DNA of 64,000 bases from Cognataquiflexum rubidum (GCF_022538115.1 NZ_JAKZAL010000004.1:248001-312000); one strand, 5' to 3'. Counted from the first letter of the stretch, positions 25,816-35,081 are shown. Made by a program: numbers and translations. The notes: generated by a model not told the origin, from the sequence alone.

Positions 25816-26667
25816 ATGGAAAAACAATCTATCGATCAACTCAAACAAATCTGTTCTCAAGTTAGAAGGGATTGCCTCCGTATGGTTCATGCCGTACAGT
25901 CAGGACACCCTGGCGCTGCCTTAGGCCTCACTGAATATTTTGTTGCGCTCTATTTCAATGAGATGACGCACGACAGCAAATTCAAGATGGATGGCAAGGG
26001 TGAAGACATGTTCTTTCTTTCCAATGGGCACGTTTCTGCACTTTGGTACAGTGTATTGGCCAGAAGCGGATACTTCAGCACAGAGGAATTGGAGACATTC
26101 AGGAAATTGAATTCACGGCTTCAGGGGCATCCGGCTACTCATGAGGGACTTCCGGGAATCAGAATCGCTTCCGGTTCATTGGGACAGGGACTTTCTGTAG
26201 CCATCGGTGTTGCCCAAGCCAAAAAAATTGATGAGGACGACAAGCTTGTCTATGTGATGATGGGTGACGGCGAGCAACAGGAAGGTCAGATTTGGGAAGC
26301 CGGCATGTACGCTGCGCACCACAAAGTAGACAACCTGATTGCGGCCATTGACTATAACGGGCAACAGATAGATGGACCAACACTCAAGGTAATGGATCTG
26401 AAGAATCTGAAAGCAAAATGGGAAGCATTTGGATGGGATGTGATCGAAGTAAAAAAAGGAAACGATATAGAATCAGTAGTAAATGGTCTGGCTAAAGCAA
26501 GAGGACTTACCGGAAAAGGAAAACCTGTGATGATTCTCCTGTATACCGAAATGGGTTACGGAGTAGACTTCATGGTAGGCACTCACAAATGGCATGGTGT
26601 GGCACCGAGTGATGCTGAACTTGAAAATGCTTTGGGACAATTGGAAGAAACTTTAGGAGACTATTAA
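25816..26667 (+). CDS. Transketolase, N-terminal subunit
   Basis: A 283-residue cytosolic protein holding the thiamine-diphosphate-binding half of transketolase: HPGAALGLTE near residue 31, GSLGQGLSVAIGVA, and the TPP motif starting GDGEQQEGQIWEAGMYAAHH (about 155-174). It works with the C-terminal half encoded next, one base downstream, to move two-carbon units between sugar phosphates in the pentose phosphate pathway. The split arrangement is normal in many bacteria. Confidence 0.95.
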   Translation: MEKQSIDQLKQICSQVRRDCLRMVHAVQSGHPGAALGLTEYFVALYFNEMTHDSKFKMDGKGEDMFFLSNGHVSALWYSVLARSGYFSTEELETFRKLNSRLQGHPATHEGLPGIRIASGSLGQGLSVAIGVAQAKKIDEDDKLVYVMMGDGEQQEGQIWEAGMYAAHHKVDNLIAAIDYNGQQIDGPTLKVMDLKNLKAKWEAFGWDVIEVKKGNDIESVVNGLAKARGLTGKGKPVMILLYTEMGYGVDFMVGTHKWHGVAPSDAELENALGQLEETLGDY

Positions 26668-26668
26668 A

Positions 26669-27637
26669 ATGGAAAAGACCTTAGACTTAAAATATACCTA
26701 CACGGATAAAAAAGATACCCGCTCAGGATTCGGTGACGGATTGTTGGAAGCAGGACGTAATAATCCAAATGTCGTAGGACTTTGTGCTGACCTGATCGGA
26801 TCATTGAAAATGGGAGCCTTTCAAAAAGAATTTCCTGAAAGATTTTTTCAGGTAGGTATCGCTGAAGCAAACATGATAGGTTTGGCTGCAGGTATGGCTA
26901 TTGGAGGAAAAATTCCTTTTACGGGTACTTTTGCCAACTTTTCCACAGGAAGGGTTTATGATCAGATCAGGCAATCTGTGGCTTATTCCGACAAAAACGT
27001 CAAAATATGTGCCTCTCATGCAGGCTTGACTTTGGGAGAAGACGGAGCAACACACCAAATTTTGGAAGATGTGGGCATGATGCGCATGTTGCCGCATATG
27101 ACTGTCATCAATCCATGCGATTACAATCAAACCAAAGCCGCAACTTTAGCCTTGGTAGACCATGTCGGTCCCGCATATTTGAGATTTGGACGTCCTGTTT
27201 GGCCAATTTTCACACCGGCAGACCAAAAATTCGAAATCGGTAAAGCATGGAAAATGATCGAAGGTAAAGATGTAACCATCTTCGCAACAGGACATTTGGT
27301 TTGGGAAGCTGTCGTGGCAGAAGCCATGCTCCGCGAAGAAGGCATCTATGCAGAAGTGATCAATATCCACACCATCAAGCCTTTTGATGAAGCGGCAGTG
27401 TTGGCTTCCATTGCCAAAACAGGATGTGCTGTATCCGCAGAAGAACATCAGATCAACGGTGGCTTGGGAGATAGCATTGCACAGTCTTTGGCAAGAAACA
27501 ACCCTGCTCCGCTAGAATATATCGGAGTATTGGATTCCTTTGGAGAATCAGGTACGCCCACTCAATTATTGGAAAAATATGGTTTGAATGCAGAAAATAT
27601 TGTGAAGGCAGCCAAAAAAGCTATCGCAAGAAAATAA
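26669..27637 (+). CDS. Transketolase, C-terminal subunit
   Basis: A 322-residue partner of the preceding gene, with the pyrimidine-binding domain (RFFQVGIAEANMIGLAAGMA, SHAGLTLGEDGATHQ) and a C-terminal transketolase domain (VISAEE-like VSAEEHQINGGLGD). The conserved Glu of GIAEAN activates the cofactor. A gap of one base to the N-terminal subunit gene ensures co-translation. It closes the operon and is followed by a repeat element and a terminator. Confidence 0.95.
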   Translation: MEKTLDLKYTYTDKKDTRSGFGDGLLEAGRNNPNVVGLCADLIGSLKMGAFQKEFPERFFQVGIAEANMIGLAAGMAIGGKIPFTGTFANFSTGRVYDQIRQSVAYSDKNVKICASHAGLTLGEDGATHQILEDVGMMRMLPHMTVINPCDYNQTKAATLALVDHVGPAYLRFGRPVWPIFTPADQKFEIGKAWKMIEGKDVTIFATGHLVWEAVVAEAMLREEGIYAEVINIHTIKPFDEAAVLASIAKTGCAVSAEEHQINGGLGDSIAQSLARNNPAPLEYIGVLDSFGESGTPTQLLEKYGLNAENIVKAAKKAIARK

Positions 27638-27640
27638 AAT

Positions 27641-27740
27641 ATGAATATCCGCAATGTTGCACGTTGGGCTTTTGGAGACTTTATCGAATGCGGATATTCG
27701 TCCACGGACGACAGTCCATTGTCCACAGAACCGCTAATTG
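27641..27740 (+). repeat. Palindromic intergenic repeat after transketolase
   Basis: Starts 3 bases after the stop codon. The arms GAATATCCGCA (27643-27653) and TGCGGATATTC (27689-27699) are a perfect 11-bp inverted repeat. A tail rich in GTCCAC/CGACAGTCCAT follows. The same architecture and tail occur after the GH99-like gene (29502-29600), and the arm resembles the outer arm at 3041. Confidence 0.65.
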
Positions 27741-27816
27741 TTCCCCAACCATAATTTATTTGGTTAAGTGTAATAAAACGGATACACATAAATAAAATAT
27801 AAAGCGTAAAAATTTG

Positions 27817-27850
27817 AAACCGTGGTGGCTTTTCCATCACGGTTTTTTTA
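27817..27850 (+). terminator. Intrinsic terminator of the transketolase operon
   Basis: A 12-bp stem (AAACCGTGGTGG with CCATCACGGTTT, one G-T pair), 5-base loop and seven T residues. Confidence 0.85.
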
Positions 27851-27874
27851 ATTTTAGGTTATCCTTAACCCAAC

Positions 27875-29497
27875 ATGATAATCATGATGAAATTCCTGCT
27901 CTACCTTTTTATTTTGTCCCTTTTCATGTTTGGTCCTGATAACTGTTCTTCCAAAAAAACAGCCTTCCAAACCGGTGCATTGGATTCAGACTATATTGCC
28001 ACTTCCCAGCTTTCCACTTCAAATTCTTTTGCTAAAAGTCCTGTGGGAAACATCAATCTTGAAAACTTCAAGGCAGAAAAAAGAACTTTGGTCGGTGTTT
28101 ATTTTATGCCGTCGTGGAATCTTTCAGCAGATCCAAACAATGACATTGATAGTTTTTGGTCTTGCCTAACTGGAAATGAGAACTGTGGTCACACAAACAA
28201 TACTGCTATTTGGGGCCCAAAAGGCCGAATTTACAATGCAAGCTATCCTTACGAGGGCCCATTTTTGGAAAGGAAACCGCACTCTAGTCTCAAGGGTTTT
28301 TACAAAAGAAATGATCCTGAAGTTGCCAAAAAGCAGCTGGAATATATGAAAAGCTATGGTATTGATTTTTTTGCTTTCAATTGGTTCTTTGGAAGGCATT
28401 ATTATTACCATTTGAATTTTGCACCACAGGCAGATACTTACTATCCGGCAGGATGGAAAACAGATCCCGCAAGAGATGGCCGTGTCGAAGTTCCTGGAAT
28501 CGAACAATGGAATGAACAATTGACTGTTTTGTTGAGTGAGAATGAAAAATTACCCGAAGACAAACAAATGAAATGGGCCATCAATTGGGTAGATGACAGT
28601 GAAGACAGGTGGAGGCTTTGGCTGGATCTTGGGTCTCCAGAAAGCCTTGCAGCCGGAAGGAATTATCCGGGAGAGATTCCAGATAAGCAACTTTTTCTCA
28701 AAGTCCATGATAAAATCACCCAACTATGGATTGACAAATATTTTGGCAGAAAAGATTATCTCAAGGATGAAACGGGAAGACCGATAGTGTATCTCTATTT
28801 TCCACAAGATCTGGAATCAAGGGCTGCTTTCTATGGCATTACCATGAAGGAATTGCTTGACAGGTCCAAAAATTTAGCACAAAAAGCAGGATACAAAGGA
28901 ATAAAATTCATCGCTGCAGCCGCAGGAGCCATGGCTCAAAGAGAAAAACTATATGCACTTCCGACCAAATGGGTAGCAGTGAATGCGAAGGAGCCCTGGA
29001 GAGGTGGAAGTTATACCAACAAACTGCTTTTTCAAAATTATGTACCCAGATTGAAGGGAATGGGATTTGAGGGAATGACGGCATATCTTTACCATACTTT
29101 TATGGAAAGGGATAATAAAAGCTTCGGTGACATGCGGTCTACTTACAGAAGTCATTGGGAAAAATGGTCTGAGATGTTCAAAAATGATCCCAATTTTGAA
29201 TACCAAATTCCTGTGGCCATGGGTTGGGACATGAGACCGATGGGAGGTACATGGCCGCAACAAACAGGATTCCCGAGCGAGCCAATCAAAGACAATGTCC
29301 ACAGCACGAAATCAACATTCAGGGATAAACTTCTTGAAGCTCAGAAATTTTCAGAAAAATACAGGGCATCAAACGGAAACACGGTGATGATATGCTGTTG
29401 GAATGAATACCTTGAAGGCAATTATATCGAACCTACCGAAGGTCATGGATTTGATTATTTGGAGGCCATTAAGGAGGTATTTGCTAAGGGAAATTGA
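27875..29497 (+). CDS. Secreted GH99/WbsX-like glycoside hydrolase
   Basis: A 540-residue exported protein (signal peptide in the first 25 residues; true start may be the ATG at 27887). The mature part looks like the GH99-like WbsX fold: GVYFMPSWNLS at the first strand, GIDFFAFNWFFGR, KWAINWVDD and the C-terminal CWNEYLEGNYIEPTEGHGFDY, which is the typical NEW/YxEGxYIEPxxxxG signature. Characterised GH99 enzymes cleave alpha-mannosidic bonds; here the substrate is unknown. It begins a locus rich in sugar oxidoreductases, which suggests a secreted first step of glycan use. Confidence 0.75.
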   Translation: MIIMMKFLLYLFILSLFMFGPDNCSSKKTAFQTGALDSDYIATSQLSTSNSFAKSPVGNINLENFKAEKRTLVGVYFMPSWNLSADPNNDIDSFWSCLTGNENCGHTNNTAIWGPKGRIYNASYPYEGPFLERKPHSSLKGFYKRNDPEVAKKQLEYMKSYGIDFFAFNWFFGRHYYYHLNFAPQADTYYPAGWKTDPARDGRVEVPGIEQWNEQLTVLLSENEKLPEDKQMKWAINWVDDSEDRWRLWLDLGSPESLAAGRNYPGEIPDKQLFLKVHDKITQLWIDKYFGRKDYLKDETGRPIVYLYFPQDLESRAAFYGITMKELLDRSKNLAQKAGYKGIKFIAAAAGAMAQREKLYALPTKWVAVNAKEPWRGGSYTNKLLFQNYVPRLKGMGFEGMTAYLYHTFMERDNKSFGDMRSTYRSHWEKWSEMFKNDPNFEYQIPVAMGWDMRPMGGTWPQQTGFPSEPIKDNVHSTKSTFRDKLLEAQKFSEKYRASNGNTVMICCWNEYLEGNYIEPTEGHGFDYLEAIKEVFAKGN

Positions 29498-29501
29498 AAT
29501 A

Positions 29502-29600
29502 TATGATTATCCGCTACTTTGCTATTATCCCAAAAATAATGATTTAAACTGCAGATAATCAGTCCATAGACCACTGTCGACAGTCCATAGCCACTGCAAT
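29502..29600 (+). repeat. Palindromic intergenic repeat after the GH99-like gene
   Basis: Begins 4 bases after the stop codon. Arms TGATTATCCGC (29504-29514) and GCAGATAATCA (29551-29561) pair with one mismatch. A tail with GTCCATAG and CGACAGTCCATAG follows, related to the tail of the element at 27641. Confidence 0.65.
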
Positions 29601-29688
29601 GGATTTTCAATCCGGGTTTTACATGGTTTGTGGCAAAAAGCATACATACATATTGAAATAATTCAGAATAATTAACGAAGGATAAAAA

Positions 29689-30762
29689 ATGTCGACACCA
29701 ATAAGAATCCTTGTAGTTGGTTGTGGAAATATGGGAGCTTCCCATGCCACCTCCTATCACAATATGCCTGAATTTGAAATCTGTGGCCTTGTGGCAAGAG
29801 GAGAAAGTAAACTCAGACTGAATGAGAAATTAGGAAGTAAATATGCCTTATTCGATGATTTTGAATTGGCTCTGAACAAATCGAAACCGGATGCGGTGTG
29901 CATTTCTACCTATCCCGATACGCATGAGGAAATGGCCATCAAAGCTTTGGAAAGTGGTTGCCATGTCTTTATCGAAAAACCATTGGCCGACACGGTAGAA
30001 GGTTCACAACGAATCATAGACGCTTCCAAAAAAGCCAATAAAAAAGTGGTTGTAGGTTATATTTTGAGACATCATCCTTCTTGGGAGAGATTTATACAAG
30101 AAGCACATAAACTCGGCAAACCTCTAGTCATGCGGATGAACCTCAACCAGCAAAGCCATGGTTACATGTGGGATGTGCATAAAAATCTCATGAAAAGTTT
30201 GAGTCCGATTGTGGATTGTGGCGTGCATTATATTGATGTGATGTGCCAAATGACCCGGTCAAAGCCAGTTTCTGTATCTGCTATCGGGGCAAGGTTATCT
30301 GATGAAATACCCCTTGACAATTACAATTATGGCCAACTTCAGATCAGGTTTGAGGATGGTTCAGTAGGATGGTATGAGGCAGGTTGGGGGCCAATGATTT
30401 CCGACAATGCCTTTTTTATCAAGGATGTCTTTGGCCCAAAAGGAGCAGTATCAATCGTAGCAAAATCTGCTGGGTCAGCCGGGAAATCAGACAATGTGGA
30501 TTCCCATACCAAAACCGAAAGCATCAAAGTCCATCATGCTGATTTAGATAAAAAAAATCATTTTACAAAAAAAGATTTTTGGATCGATATGACGGATGAA
30601 CCTGATCATCAAGGGCTTTGTGACCGGGAGCAACAGTATTTCCTTAAGGCTATCCAGCAAAACATTGACCTGACTGATCATTTGGAAGATGCCATCAATA
30701 GCCTAAGGATTGCCTTCGCCTGTGATGAATCTGTGAAATCCGGAAATATAGTTTTCCTCTAA
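29689..30762 (+). CDS. Gfo/Idh/MocA family oxidoreductase
   Basis: A 357-residue cytosolic NAD(P)-dependent enzyme. Rossmann motif VVGCGNMGASHA at the N-terminus, EKP motif in HVFIEKPLAD (about residues 97-106), and a C-terminal alpha/beta domain with VDCGVHYIDVM carrying the catalytic His. Members oxidise or reduce sugars, inositols or related polyols; the exact substrate is unknown. It follows the GH99-like gene and precedes the CPBP gene by 16 bases. Confidence 0.9.
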   Translation: MSTPIRILVVGCGNMGASHATSYHNMPEFEICGLVARGESKLRLNEKLGSKYALFDDFELALNKSKPDAVCISTYPDTHEEMAIKALESGCHVFIEKPLADTVEGSQRIIDASKKANKKVVVGYILRHHPSWERFIQEAHKLGKPLVMRMNLNQQSHGYMWDVHKNLMKSLSPIVDCGVHYIDVMCQMTRSKPVSVSAIGARLSDEIPLDNYNYGQLQIRFEDGSVGWYEAGWGPMISDNAFFIKDVFGPKGAVSIVAKSAGSAGKSDNVDSHTKTESIKVHHADLDKKNHFTKKDFWIDMTDEPDHQGLCDREQQYFLKAIQQNIDLTDHLEDAINSLRIAFACDESVKSGNIVFL

Positions 30763-30778
30763 AACCAATTAAAAAAGG

Positions 30779-31465
30779 ATGGACGTGCCAAGCCTAGGAT
30801 TCGTTTACCACGGATTTGCTTTTTTGAGCATGTTTTTAGTGAGTTGGTGGGCATTTAGAAAAAATAGCCTCAGGTTCTTTTCTCAAAATGGCTGGGCCAA
30901 ATACAATAGCCTTCAGTTTTTTCTCTTGACTTGGGGGATTATGGTTTGGGCAGTGGTTCCAACAATCCTGTCACAGCACAGCCTTTCTTTACTTTTTGCC
31001 TCTGATGAAAATTCAGTCAGTTCAATCCAATTGCTTTTGGTTTTTGGACTTTCTACTTTGGCATTCTTAGCGGGTAGATCACAATCAAAAAAGTTGGATG
31101 TTAATTCTGGTAATCTTCAACCAAATCCATCCCTTGTTGTCATTTTACTTTATTTTGTCATCCGCTTTCTTTTTCTAATTTCCTATGAAATATGGTTTAG
31201 AGGTTATTTTTTGGATGATTTGACTTCTATATTTTCCATACCTGTAGCAATCGGTATTAATGTCTTTTTTTACGCACTCCTCCATATTTTAGGCGGACAA
31301 AAAGAAGCGTTGGGAAGCATTTTATTCGGGGTTATCTTATGCTTGATGGTAGTCTACTTTGGAAATCTGTGGACGGCTATCATCATTCACCTTTCAATAT
31401 CATTTGGCTACGAAGCAAGTTTTTTTGCAAAGAAACTCAAAACCGGAATTGAAAAATTAGAATAA
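30779..31465 (+). CDS. CPBP-like intramembrane glutamic protease family protein
   Basis: A 228-residue membrane protein with about six hydrophobic segments. CPBP motif 1 is seen in reduced form as YEIWFRGYF (Glu and Arg three residues apart, with only one Glu), motif 2 as FFYALLH and motif 3 as IIIHLSISF. These residues line the active site of Rce1-like proteases. The loss of the second Glu raises the chance that it is a non-proteolytic member or has relaxed specificity. It lies 16 bases after an oxidoreductase gene and ends 15 bases before a convergent lipoprotein gene. Confidence 0.75.
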   Translation: MDVPSLGFVYHGFAFLSMFLVSWWAFRKNSLRFFSQNGWAKYNSLQFFLLTWGIMVWAVVPTILSQHSLSLLFASDENSVSSIQLLLVFGLSTLAFLAGRSQSKKLDVNSGNLQPNPSLVVILLYFVIRFLFLISYEIWFRGYFLDDLTSIFSIPVAIGINVFFYALLHILGGQKEALGSILFGVILCLMVVYFGNLWTAIIIHLSISFGYEASFFAKKLKTGIEKLE

Positions 31466-31480
31466 ATGGAAATTCAAAAG

Positions 31481-32257
31481 TCAATTTGCCAACACAAAAA
31501 CCGGTAAATCTCCCGAGGCGGGTGGGTTGGTATCTTTTGGTACAGAAGAGGACTGTGGTTCTGGTGCGTTTGAAAAAAGAACAATTCCAAACTGACTGAT
31601 GGAATCTACATTTAATATTTTAATGGTTACTACAGGTAAATCTGAATCGCTTCCGGCTGTGTTTGTTTTTATTTCAATTACCTCAAATGCAACCAATCCA
31701 AGATTGGCTCCCTGAAGATTGCCTTCCAATGGCGAATAGTTAACATTTATGTCACCGTCATAAACCACAGCCAAAACTTTGGAACCCACTAGCATTTTCA
31801 ATCCCGTAGCCCTCATAGGAGTCACCAAAGGTATTTCATCCAATAGCACTTCCCGGTCATTGTCAATATTGGGAGCACCCAATCCCGGACCGGGAGTGAG
31901 GTAATTCTTGGCACCATTGTCAGAAGGTCCGGCATTGACCCATCTATTTGGAATATTCTTTAGAGCAAACCAGCCTTCATCACCCACCTGTCCTGTATGT
32001 AGATCAATTGTCTTACCCACATTATCCTTAAAAAATTTCAGTTGTGTTCTTTGGCCCACAGCTGCAATCTGATCATTGACATCTGTTTCAGAAAAGTTGT
32101 TTGGTTCATTTCCATTGTCGATGCTGCTTTCATCGATAGCCATCAGGACAAGATAATCTTCATAAACCGGGCTGAGATCCTCATCTTCCGAACCCGTCAT
32201 ACAGGATCCCAATAAAATGAAAATCAAAAAAATGTAACTGCTTAATTTCTTTCTCAT
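31481..32257 (-). CDS. Putative lipoprotein of unknown function
   Basis: A 258-residue protein with a lipoprotein signal (MRKKLSSYIFLIFILLGSC; lipobox LGSC with Cys19) followed by an acidic linker. The mature part shows beta-rich segments (VGDEGWFALKNIPNRW, VLAVVYDGDINVNY, DLPVVTIKILNVDS) and no known catalytic motif. The C-terminus (ASGDLPVFVLAN) looks unusual for a terminated fold but the reading frame is intact. It is downstream of the AraC gene on the same strand with 90 bases between. Confidence 0.72.
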   Translation of the reverse strand: MRKKLSSYIFLIFILLGSCMTGSEDEDLSPVYEDYLVLMAIDESSIDNGNEPNNFSETDVNDQIAAVGQRTQLKFFKDNVGKTIDLHTGQVGDEGWFALKNIPNRWVNAGPSDNGAKNYLTPGPGLGAPNIDNDREVLLDEIPLVTPMRATGLKMLVGSKVLAVVYDGDINVNYSPLEGNLQGANLGLVAFEVIEIKTNTAGSDSDLPVVTIKILNVDSISQFGIVLFSNAPEPQSSSVPKDTNPPASGDLPVFVLAN

Positions 32258-32347
32258 GGCTATTTGGTTTGTAATTATCTCGGGAGAGAAACTATACCAA
32301 ATTTTATGCCAATTAGTTAGTGTAATTCAATTAAAGTAATACTTTAA

Positions 32348-33214
32348 TTAAGGTTGGTGTTTGGCAAGGTACTCAGTGGGTGACAAACCCATGGAAGACT
32401 TGAATTGTCTGTTAAAATTAGACAGGTTGTTAAACCCTGATTCATAGCCTATTTCCGAAATATTCATCTTCTCTTCCAAAAGCAACTTACAGGCATACCC
32501 TATTCTGATTTCATTTAGGAATTTGGAATAGTTCTTCTTGGTATTTTTCTTAAAAAACCTGCAAAATGCCGTTGGATTGAGATTGGCGAGGTCCGCCACC
32601 TCTTCCAACGTGATGTTTCTATGAAAATTGTTGAAGGTAAATGAATACACTTTATCGATCCTGCTATCACCGTTTTTTTCCTTTGGATGTTGGAAACCCT
32701 TTGAAGACAAATACCTAAAATCGGTTTCTTCAGAAAGCTCTTGAAGCAGTTGCATCAATCCCACCCACCTTTGGAAACCTTCCGCATGATGAATGGCGAG
32801 CATTTTCTCTTTGGCTGATTCCTTCAGAGTTCCTGTGAAGAGTATTCCTTGTGAAGCCCTTTCAAAGAGTGATTTTATTTGGATCATTTCAGGAATATCC
32901 AGTGAACCTTCTCCGGCAAAATCCTTTCTGAAATGCAGCGTGATGGATTCTGCAGTCAGGCCACTTTCTTTCTCAAAATACGGCTTGTCATTTTGCCACA
33001 TGTGGGGCACATTCTCTCCTATCAAAACCAATTCTCCTTCAGAAAAGGGAAGAATACTGTCGCCTACAAAGCGCGTCCCCGTGCTCTTGACCATACATAC
33101 CAATTCCAGCTCGGGATGGTAATGCCAGATATTGAGAAAATGCGGGTAGTTGTGGATGGCAGAGATAAAGGATTTGTCAAAAGGCTTCCTTCGCTCAAGT
33201 AATTTTGCTTTCAT
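32348..33214 (-). CDS. AraC family transcriptional regulator
   Basis: A 288-residue DNA-binding protein. The N-terminal part is a cupin-like sensor (HYHPELELVCMVKSTGTRFVG, LVLIGENVPHMW). The C-terminal AraC domain (about 185-285) holds two helix-turn-helices: ITLEEVADLANLNPTAFCRF and MNISEIGYESGFNNLSNFNR, then SSMGLSPTEY. Such regulators respond to sugars and usually activate nearby catabolic genes. It is divergent from the SDR gene, with an 18-bp perfect palindrome between them that is a candidate binding site. Confidence 0.92.
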   Translation of the reverse strand: MKAKLLERRKPFDKSFISAIHNYPHFLNIWHYHPELELVCMVKSTGTRFVGDSILPFSEGELVLIGENVPHMWQNDKPYFEKESGLTAESITLHFRKDFAGEGSLDIPEMIQIKSLFERASQGILFTGTLKESAKEKMLAIHHAEGFQRWVGLMQLLQELSEETDFRYLSSKGFQHPKEKNGDSRIDKVYSFTFNNFHRNITLEEVADLANLNPTAFCRFFKKNTKKNYSKFLNEIRIGYACKLLLEEKMNISEIGYESGFNNLSNFNRQFKSSMGLSPTEYLAKHQP

Positions 33215-33307
33215 GTTGAATTTTGGGGTTCTTACGAAGATTTAAATTCCACATTAATCAATTTGCAATCTTACTGTTTTTTTGCTTATTCTGACTGTAT
33301 TTTGTTC

Positions 33308-33325
33308 AAAATATCGATATTTTGA
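33308..33325. promoter_or_regulatory. 18-bp perfect palindrome in the AraC/SDR divergent gap
   Basis: CAAAATATCGATATTTTG reads the same on both strands. It sits in the 362-base gap between the AraC gene (start 33214) and the SDR gene (start 33577), about 95 bases upstream of the former. The rest of the gap is AT-rich with no ORF. AraC proteins usually bind direct rather than inverted sites, so the binder may be another dimeric regulator. Confidence 0.4.
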
Positions 33326-33576
33326 TATGTTTTGGATATAATTAACTAATACCTATAACTGCATTTTAATAACTGATGCCAGTTGATACGAAAAACCTAA
33401 CCCATATCACCTGTTGCTTTCTATTTTAAAATAGTTGCCCTTCCGAAAGATGACTTCAATTATTTACATTTTGAGCTTGAAGAAAAAGGAGAATCACAAC
33501 CCACCAACTTCAAAATAGCCTCTCCCCCACCCCACCACAGGTTACTTATTTCGAATCACATTCTTATATTTAGCTC

Positions 33577-34329
33577 ATGAAAAACATCATTATCACCGGT
33601 GGGGCAAGTGGAATAGGCTTGGCTATCACCCAGCTTTTTGCTTCAAAAGGAAACAACGTGTATTTCCTTGATTATAATGAACCCTTGGGAAATGAAGTTG
33701 AAAAAGAACTTCTTGAAAAAGGCCATAAAATTACTTTCCTCCAAGCCGATGTTTCAAAATTAGAGGAGGTCAAAAAGACTTTCGAAAGATTGCCTGAAAA
33801 AATCGACGTGTTGGTCAACAACGCAGGAATCTCTCATATTGGAAACTTGGAAAATACAAGTGAAGAAGATTTTGAAAAGGTATTTCAAGTCAATGCAAAA
33901 GGTGTATTCACCTGTAGTCAGGCTGCCATTCCCAAACTCAAAGCAAATGGAGGCGGCTGTATCATCAACATGTGTTCTGTCGCAGCAATCATAGGTATTC
34001 CGGATCGATTTGCGTATTCCATGACCAAAGGCGCGGTATATTCCATGACACTTTCTATCGCACGGGATTATGTGAGTCACAATATCCGATGCAATTCCAT
34101 CTCTCCCGGTCGGGTTCATACACCCTTCGTAGATGGTTTTTTGGCAAAAAACTACCCGGGACAGGAAAAAGAAATGTTTGCCAAATTGGCCGCCACCCAA
34201 CCAATAGGCAGGATGGGAACTCCCGAAGAGATCGCAGGCTTGGTCTACTACTTAGGTTCGGATGAAGCATCCTTCATCACAGGAAGCAATTTCAATATCG
34301 ACGGTGGTTTTATGGGATTGAAGGTTTAA
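33577..34329 (+). CDS. SDR family NAD(P)-dependent oxidoreductase
   Basis: A 250-residue classical short-chain dehydrogenase. Cofactor motif TGGASGIGLA (residues 6-15), NNAG at about 83, catalytic Ser in NMCSVAAIIG and the YxxxK pair in AYSMTKGA. The C-terminal RMGTPEEIAGLVYYLGSDEA and GSNFNIDGG are typical of sugar and polyol dehydrogenases such as fucose or gluconate dehydrogenases. Function in oxidation of a sugar lactol or alcohol fits the surrounding locus but the substrate is not readable. Confidence 0.92.
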   Translation: MKNIIITGGASGIGLAITQLFASKGNNVYFLDYNEPLGNEVEKELLEKGHKITFLQADVSKLEEVKKTFERLPEKIDVLVNNAGISHIGNLENTSEEDFEKVFQVNAKGVFTCSQAAIPKLKANGGGCIINMCSVAAIIGIPDRFAYSMTKGAVYSMTLSIARDYVSHNIRCNSISPGRVHTPFVDGFLAKNYPGQEKEMFAKLAATQPIGRMGTPEEIAGLVYYLGSDEASFITGSNFNIDGGFMGLKV

Positions 34330-34533
34330 ATAGAAAATTGGTATCCGCTTCTTTGACAGTATGCCAATATTCTTTTACAAACGGGTTGGAAGACGGAAGT
34401 CGGAAGACCCCCGCCTGCCGTCGGGCAGGGATGTACCGGACATTTTGGTTTCCATCCATGATTTATATCTGTTAATAAATATACTGCCATCATTGCGCAT
34501 ATACTTAATCCTAAAAAAACGAAATAACTAAAA
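34330..34533. repeat. Intergenic stretch with REP-like fragments
   Basis: The stretch between the SDR and cupin genes starts with a TTGGTATCCGC that resembles the arms of the repeats at 3041, 27643 and 29504, and holds a CCTGCC-GTCG-GGCAGG hairpin at 34414-34429. No coding sequence is visible. Confidence 0.4.
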
Positions 34534-34893
34534 TCAAATCTTTTCCAACGTTTCTTTTGTCAAGTCACTTTTTGCATCTCCTGTATTCAAAGTAGCGGCA
34601 GGTTCAAAGAGCATCATAGATACTTCTTCCTCTGCTACAGGCCGGTGTTCAACCCCTTTGGGAACAACCAAAAATTCTCCTTCCTGAAGGAAAATAACTT
34701 TGTCCCTAAGTTCCATTCTGAAACTACCTGAGACGACAAAAAACAGTTCGTCTTCGTGGTCATGTTTGTGCCAGACAAACTCTCCTTTGAATTTGACGAG
34801 CTTGACCTGCTGCCCATTGAGTTCACCGGCAATCCTTGGATTCCAATAATCCTGAAAGAGAGAAAATTTTTCTGAGAGATTGACTTTTTGCAT
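34534..34893 (-). CDS. Cupin domain protein
   Basis: About 119 residues from ATG 34893 (MQKVNLSEKFSLF); an upstream in-frame ATG at 34956 gives an unlikely extension. A single cupin barrel with metal-binding HKHDHEDELFFVVSGSFRMEL and the second motif EGEFLVVPKGVEHRPVA. Small cupins act as sugar isomerases, dioxygenases or binding proteins; the substrate is not known. It lies convergent to the SDR gene and divergent from the sugar isomerase gene. Confidence 0.88.
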   Translation of the reverse strand: MQKVNLSEKFSLFQDYWNPRIAGELNGQQVKLVKFKGEFVWHKHDHEDELFFVVSGSFRMELRDKVIFLQEGEFLVVPKGVEHRPVAEEEVSMMLFEPAATLNTGDAKSDLTKETLEKI

Positions 34894-35081
34894 GGAATCA
34901 GAATTTTGGTTTTGGAAATAATTATTGAGTAACAAGGAATTTTTCCATTGAAGCAATGATACGAATTTGGTTTATTTTTTCTTATCCCATTTTTTGACAT
35001 AACCGGTTGCACTATTGCTGTTTGTGGACCAAACCATTTTTTGGTATATTCAAAATTACAACTTGCGCAAACCCAAACCCA

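Noticed and set aside
25816-27637. Transketolase broken by a frameshift
   Set aside because: Two complete frames with their own starts one base apart are the normal two-subunit form in many bacteria.
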